DNA from: an uncultured Collinsella sp.
GTDB taxonomy: Bacteria; Actinomycetota; Coriobacteriia; Coriobacteriales; Coriobacteriaceae
Direction of reading: 5' to 3'
Length of the DNA stretch: 64,000 nucleotides
Assembly (NCBI GenBank): GCA_959604825.1
Contig: CAUHCN010000008.1
Coordinates: forward strand, 3,842 to 67,841
Below the pieces are notes generated by a model. It was given only the letters and a program-made list of their open reading frames with translations. It searched no databases and was not told the DNA's origin. Of this stretch, positions 63,295 through 64,000 are shown piece after piece. Within the stretch, counting starts at the first letter, position 1. The number at the start of each line of letters is the position of its first letter. The position numbers and the translations under genes were made by a program.

Positions 63295-64000
63295 GTGAAA
63301 GCGACATCCACCAGGCCCGCGGCCGTGCTCGGCCTGGACGTCGGCAAGTCATCGCACTGGGCCTGCCTGGTCGACCGCGACGGGGAGGTGCTGGCCAGCG
63401 CCCCCGTCCGCAACAGGGAGGCCGAGCTCGACGCGCTGTTCGCCTCCGCGCCCGCCGGCACGCTCGTCGTCGTCGACCAGTTCCGCAACATAGGGTCCCT
63501 CGCCGTGAGGCGGGCCCGCGCCGCGGGGCTCGGGGTCGCCCACCTGCCCGGGCTCGCCGCCAGCCGCGCCGCCTGCCTGTTCGCCGGCGAGGCCAAGACC
63601 GACGAGCGCGACGCCGCGGTGATCGCGCGGACCGCCCTGGGCGTGCCGGACTCCCTGTCGGGGGTCCCGGGCCGCGGCGAGGCCCTCGAGGCCGCCCGCG
63701 CCCTCTCCTCCCAGCGCGACCACGTCGTGGCCTGCGCGACCAGGGACAAGAACCGCCTGCGCGCGGTTCTGCTCGAGTCCTGCCCGGCCCTCGAGGCCGC
63801 GGTCGACCTGTCGGACCGGCGGTGGCTGGAGCTGCTCGCCGGGTTCGGCGGGGCGTGGGGGATCGCCCGCTCCGGGGCCGGGGGCCCGCGGGCCGAGGCC
63901 GCCGGGGAGGCCGCGGCCGCCTCCACCGCGCCCCCGCCGGCGCTCGTCGAGGCCGAGAACAGGCAGGTCAGGTTCCTTGCCGCCCGGATATCGGAGGCCC
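63295..64000 (+). CDS. IS110-family transposase/recombinase (3' end outside window)
   Basis: 235 codons visible, starting GTG 63295 behind GGAAGGA. DEDD_Tnp_IS110 N-terminal domain: AVLGLDVGKSSHWACLVDRD (first Asp), LVVVDQFRNIGSLAVRRARA, and the KTDERDAAVIARTAL pair of aspartates. The C-terminal Tnp_20 domain would lie beyond the edge. No stop or frameshift in the visible part. Confidence 0.88.
   Translation, partial: MKATSTRPAAVLGLDVGKSSHWACLVDRDGEVLASAPVRNREAELDALFASAPAGTLVVVDQFRNIGSLAVRRARAAGLGVAHLPGLAASRAACLFAGEAKTDERDAAVIARTALGVPDSLSGVPGRGEALEAARALSSQRDHVVACATRDKNRLRAVLLESCPALEAAVDLSDRRWLELLAGFGGAWGIARSGAGGPRAEAAGEAAAASTAPPPALVEAENRQVRFLAARISEA

Larger units (their letters stand above)
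63040..64000 (+). mobile_element. IS110-family insertion element, left part (cut by window edge)
   Basis: Left flank of about 230-260 nt without coding potential, then a DEDD recombinase gene open to the window end. GC content is higher than the neighbours. The exact left boundary cannot be fixed by eye; it should lie between the palindrome ending at 63022 and the first stem near 63063. Confidence 0.75.

Overview
This window is high-GC bacterial chromosome, best matched by a gut Coriobacteriia actinobacterium of the Collinsella type. The grounds are the dnaK-grpE-dnaJ-hspR order with a MerR-type HspR, a separate clpB sharing the same promoter motif, 6-phospho-beta-glucosidase/PTS sugar use, a nickel-hydrogenase maturation set with NikR, and DUF4867 and DUF5692 proteins. 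The genus is an inference from gene content; no rRNA or tRNA gene was seen.

Layout. 1-22.1 kb is mainly carbohydrate use: a partial DUF4867 gene, a GH1 enzyme, a DUF4143 ATPase, the Mg transporter mgtA with a possible leader peptide, pyrE, a DUF1593 nucleoside-hydrolase-like protein, an Ig-esterase, a PTS IIBC, a DUF4038 hydrolase, an RpiR regulator, a GH106-like rhamnosidase with a divergent AraC regulator, a second GH1 enzyme and a PTS IIA. The enzymes have no obvious signal peptides, so import by PTS and other carriers followed by cytoplasmic cleavage of phosphorylated or aryl/plant glycosides is the simplest reading. 22-31.4 kb holds a lipoprotein, a HAD phosphatase, the minus-strand unit [82-aa protein]-nikR-hypF-hypC-hypD-hypE, trxA and a degenerate uracil-DNA-glycosylase-like gene. 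31.5-35 kb is a scar region: a beheaded GHKL histidine kinase, a membrane protein whose stop codon is supplied by an IS end, an IS3 element, and the remnant of a second IS3. 35.5-39.4 kb is the NAD operon nadA-nadB-nadC-niaR behind a perfect palindrome. 40-44.7 kb is dnaK-grpE-dnaJ-hspR; then come an aconitase-family hydratase, small membrane proteins, two more ATPases, clpB, a large single-pass envelope protein, DUF5692 with a TetR regulator, a 925-aa Fe-S/FAD oxidoreductase, hypA, and the start of an IS110 element at the right edge.

The intergenic spaces are unusually rich in structured repeats, in at least six families. The most striking is a ~150-bp two-hairpin element found 0-4 nt after a stop codon, in the sense orientation, at four genes (pyrE, the lipoprotein, hypD, the Fe-S oxidoreductase). 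The junction motifs are conserved but the long stem differs in sequence between copies while staying base-paired. Other families are paired GTCTCGATCTGTAACA arms, ACCACCACAAAGG arms, TGGATAATCTCCC arms, TTGGGGACGTTC clusters and GGAAAGCGCATCCC arms.

Regulatory logic visible in the DNA: both GH1 genes share an 18-bp box at a fixed distance from a GATACT hexamer; dnaK and clpB share a 27-bp operator-like motif; the TetR/oxidoreductase divergent region has two 15-bp palindromes; three unrelated-looking ATPase genes each carry their own repeated operator-like array; and the IS110 left flank looks structured, as expected for a bridge RNA.
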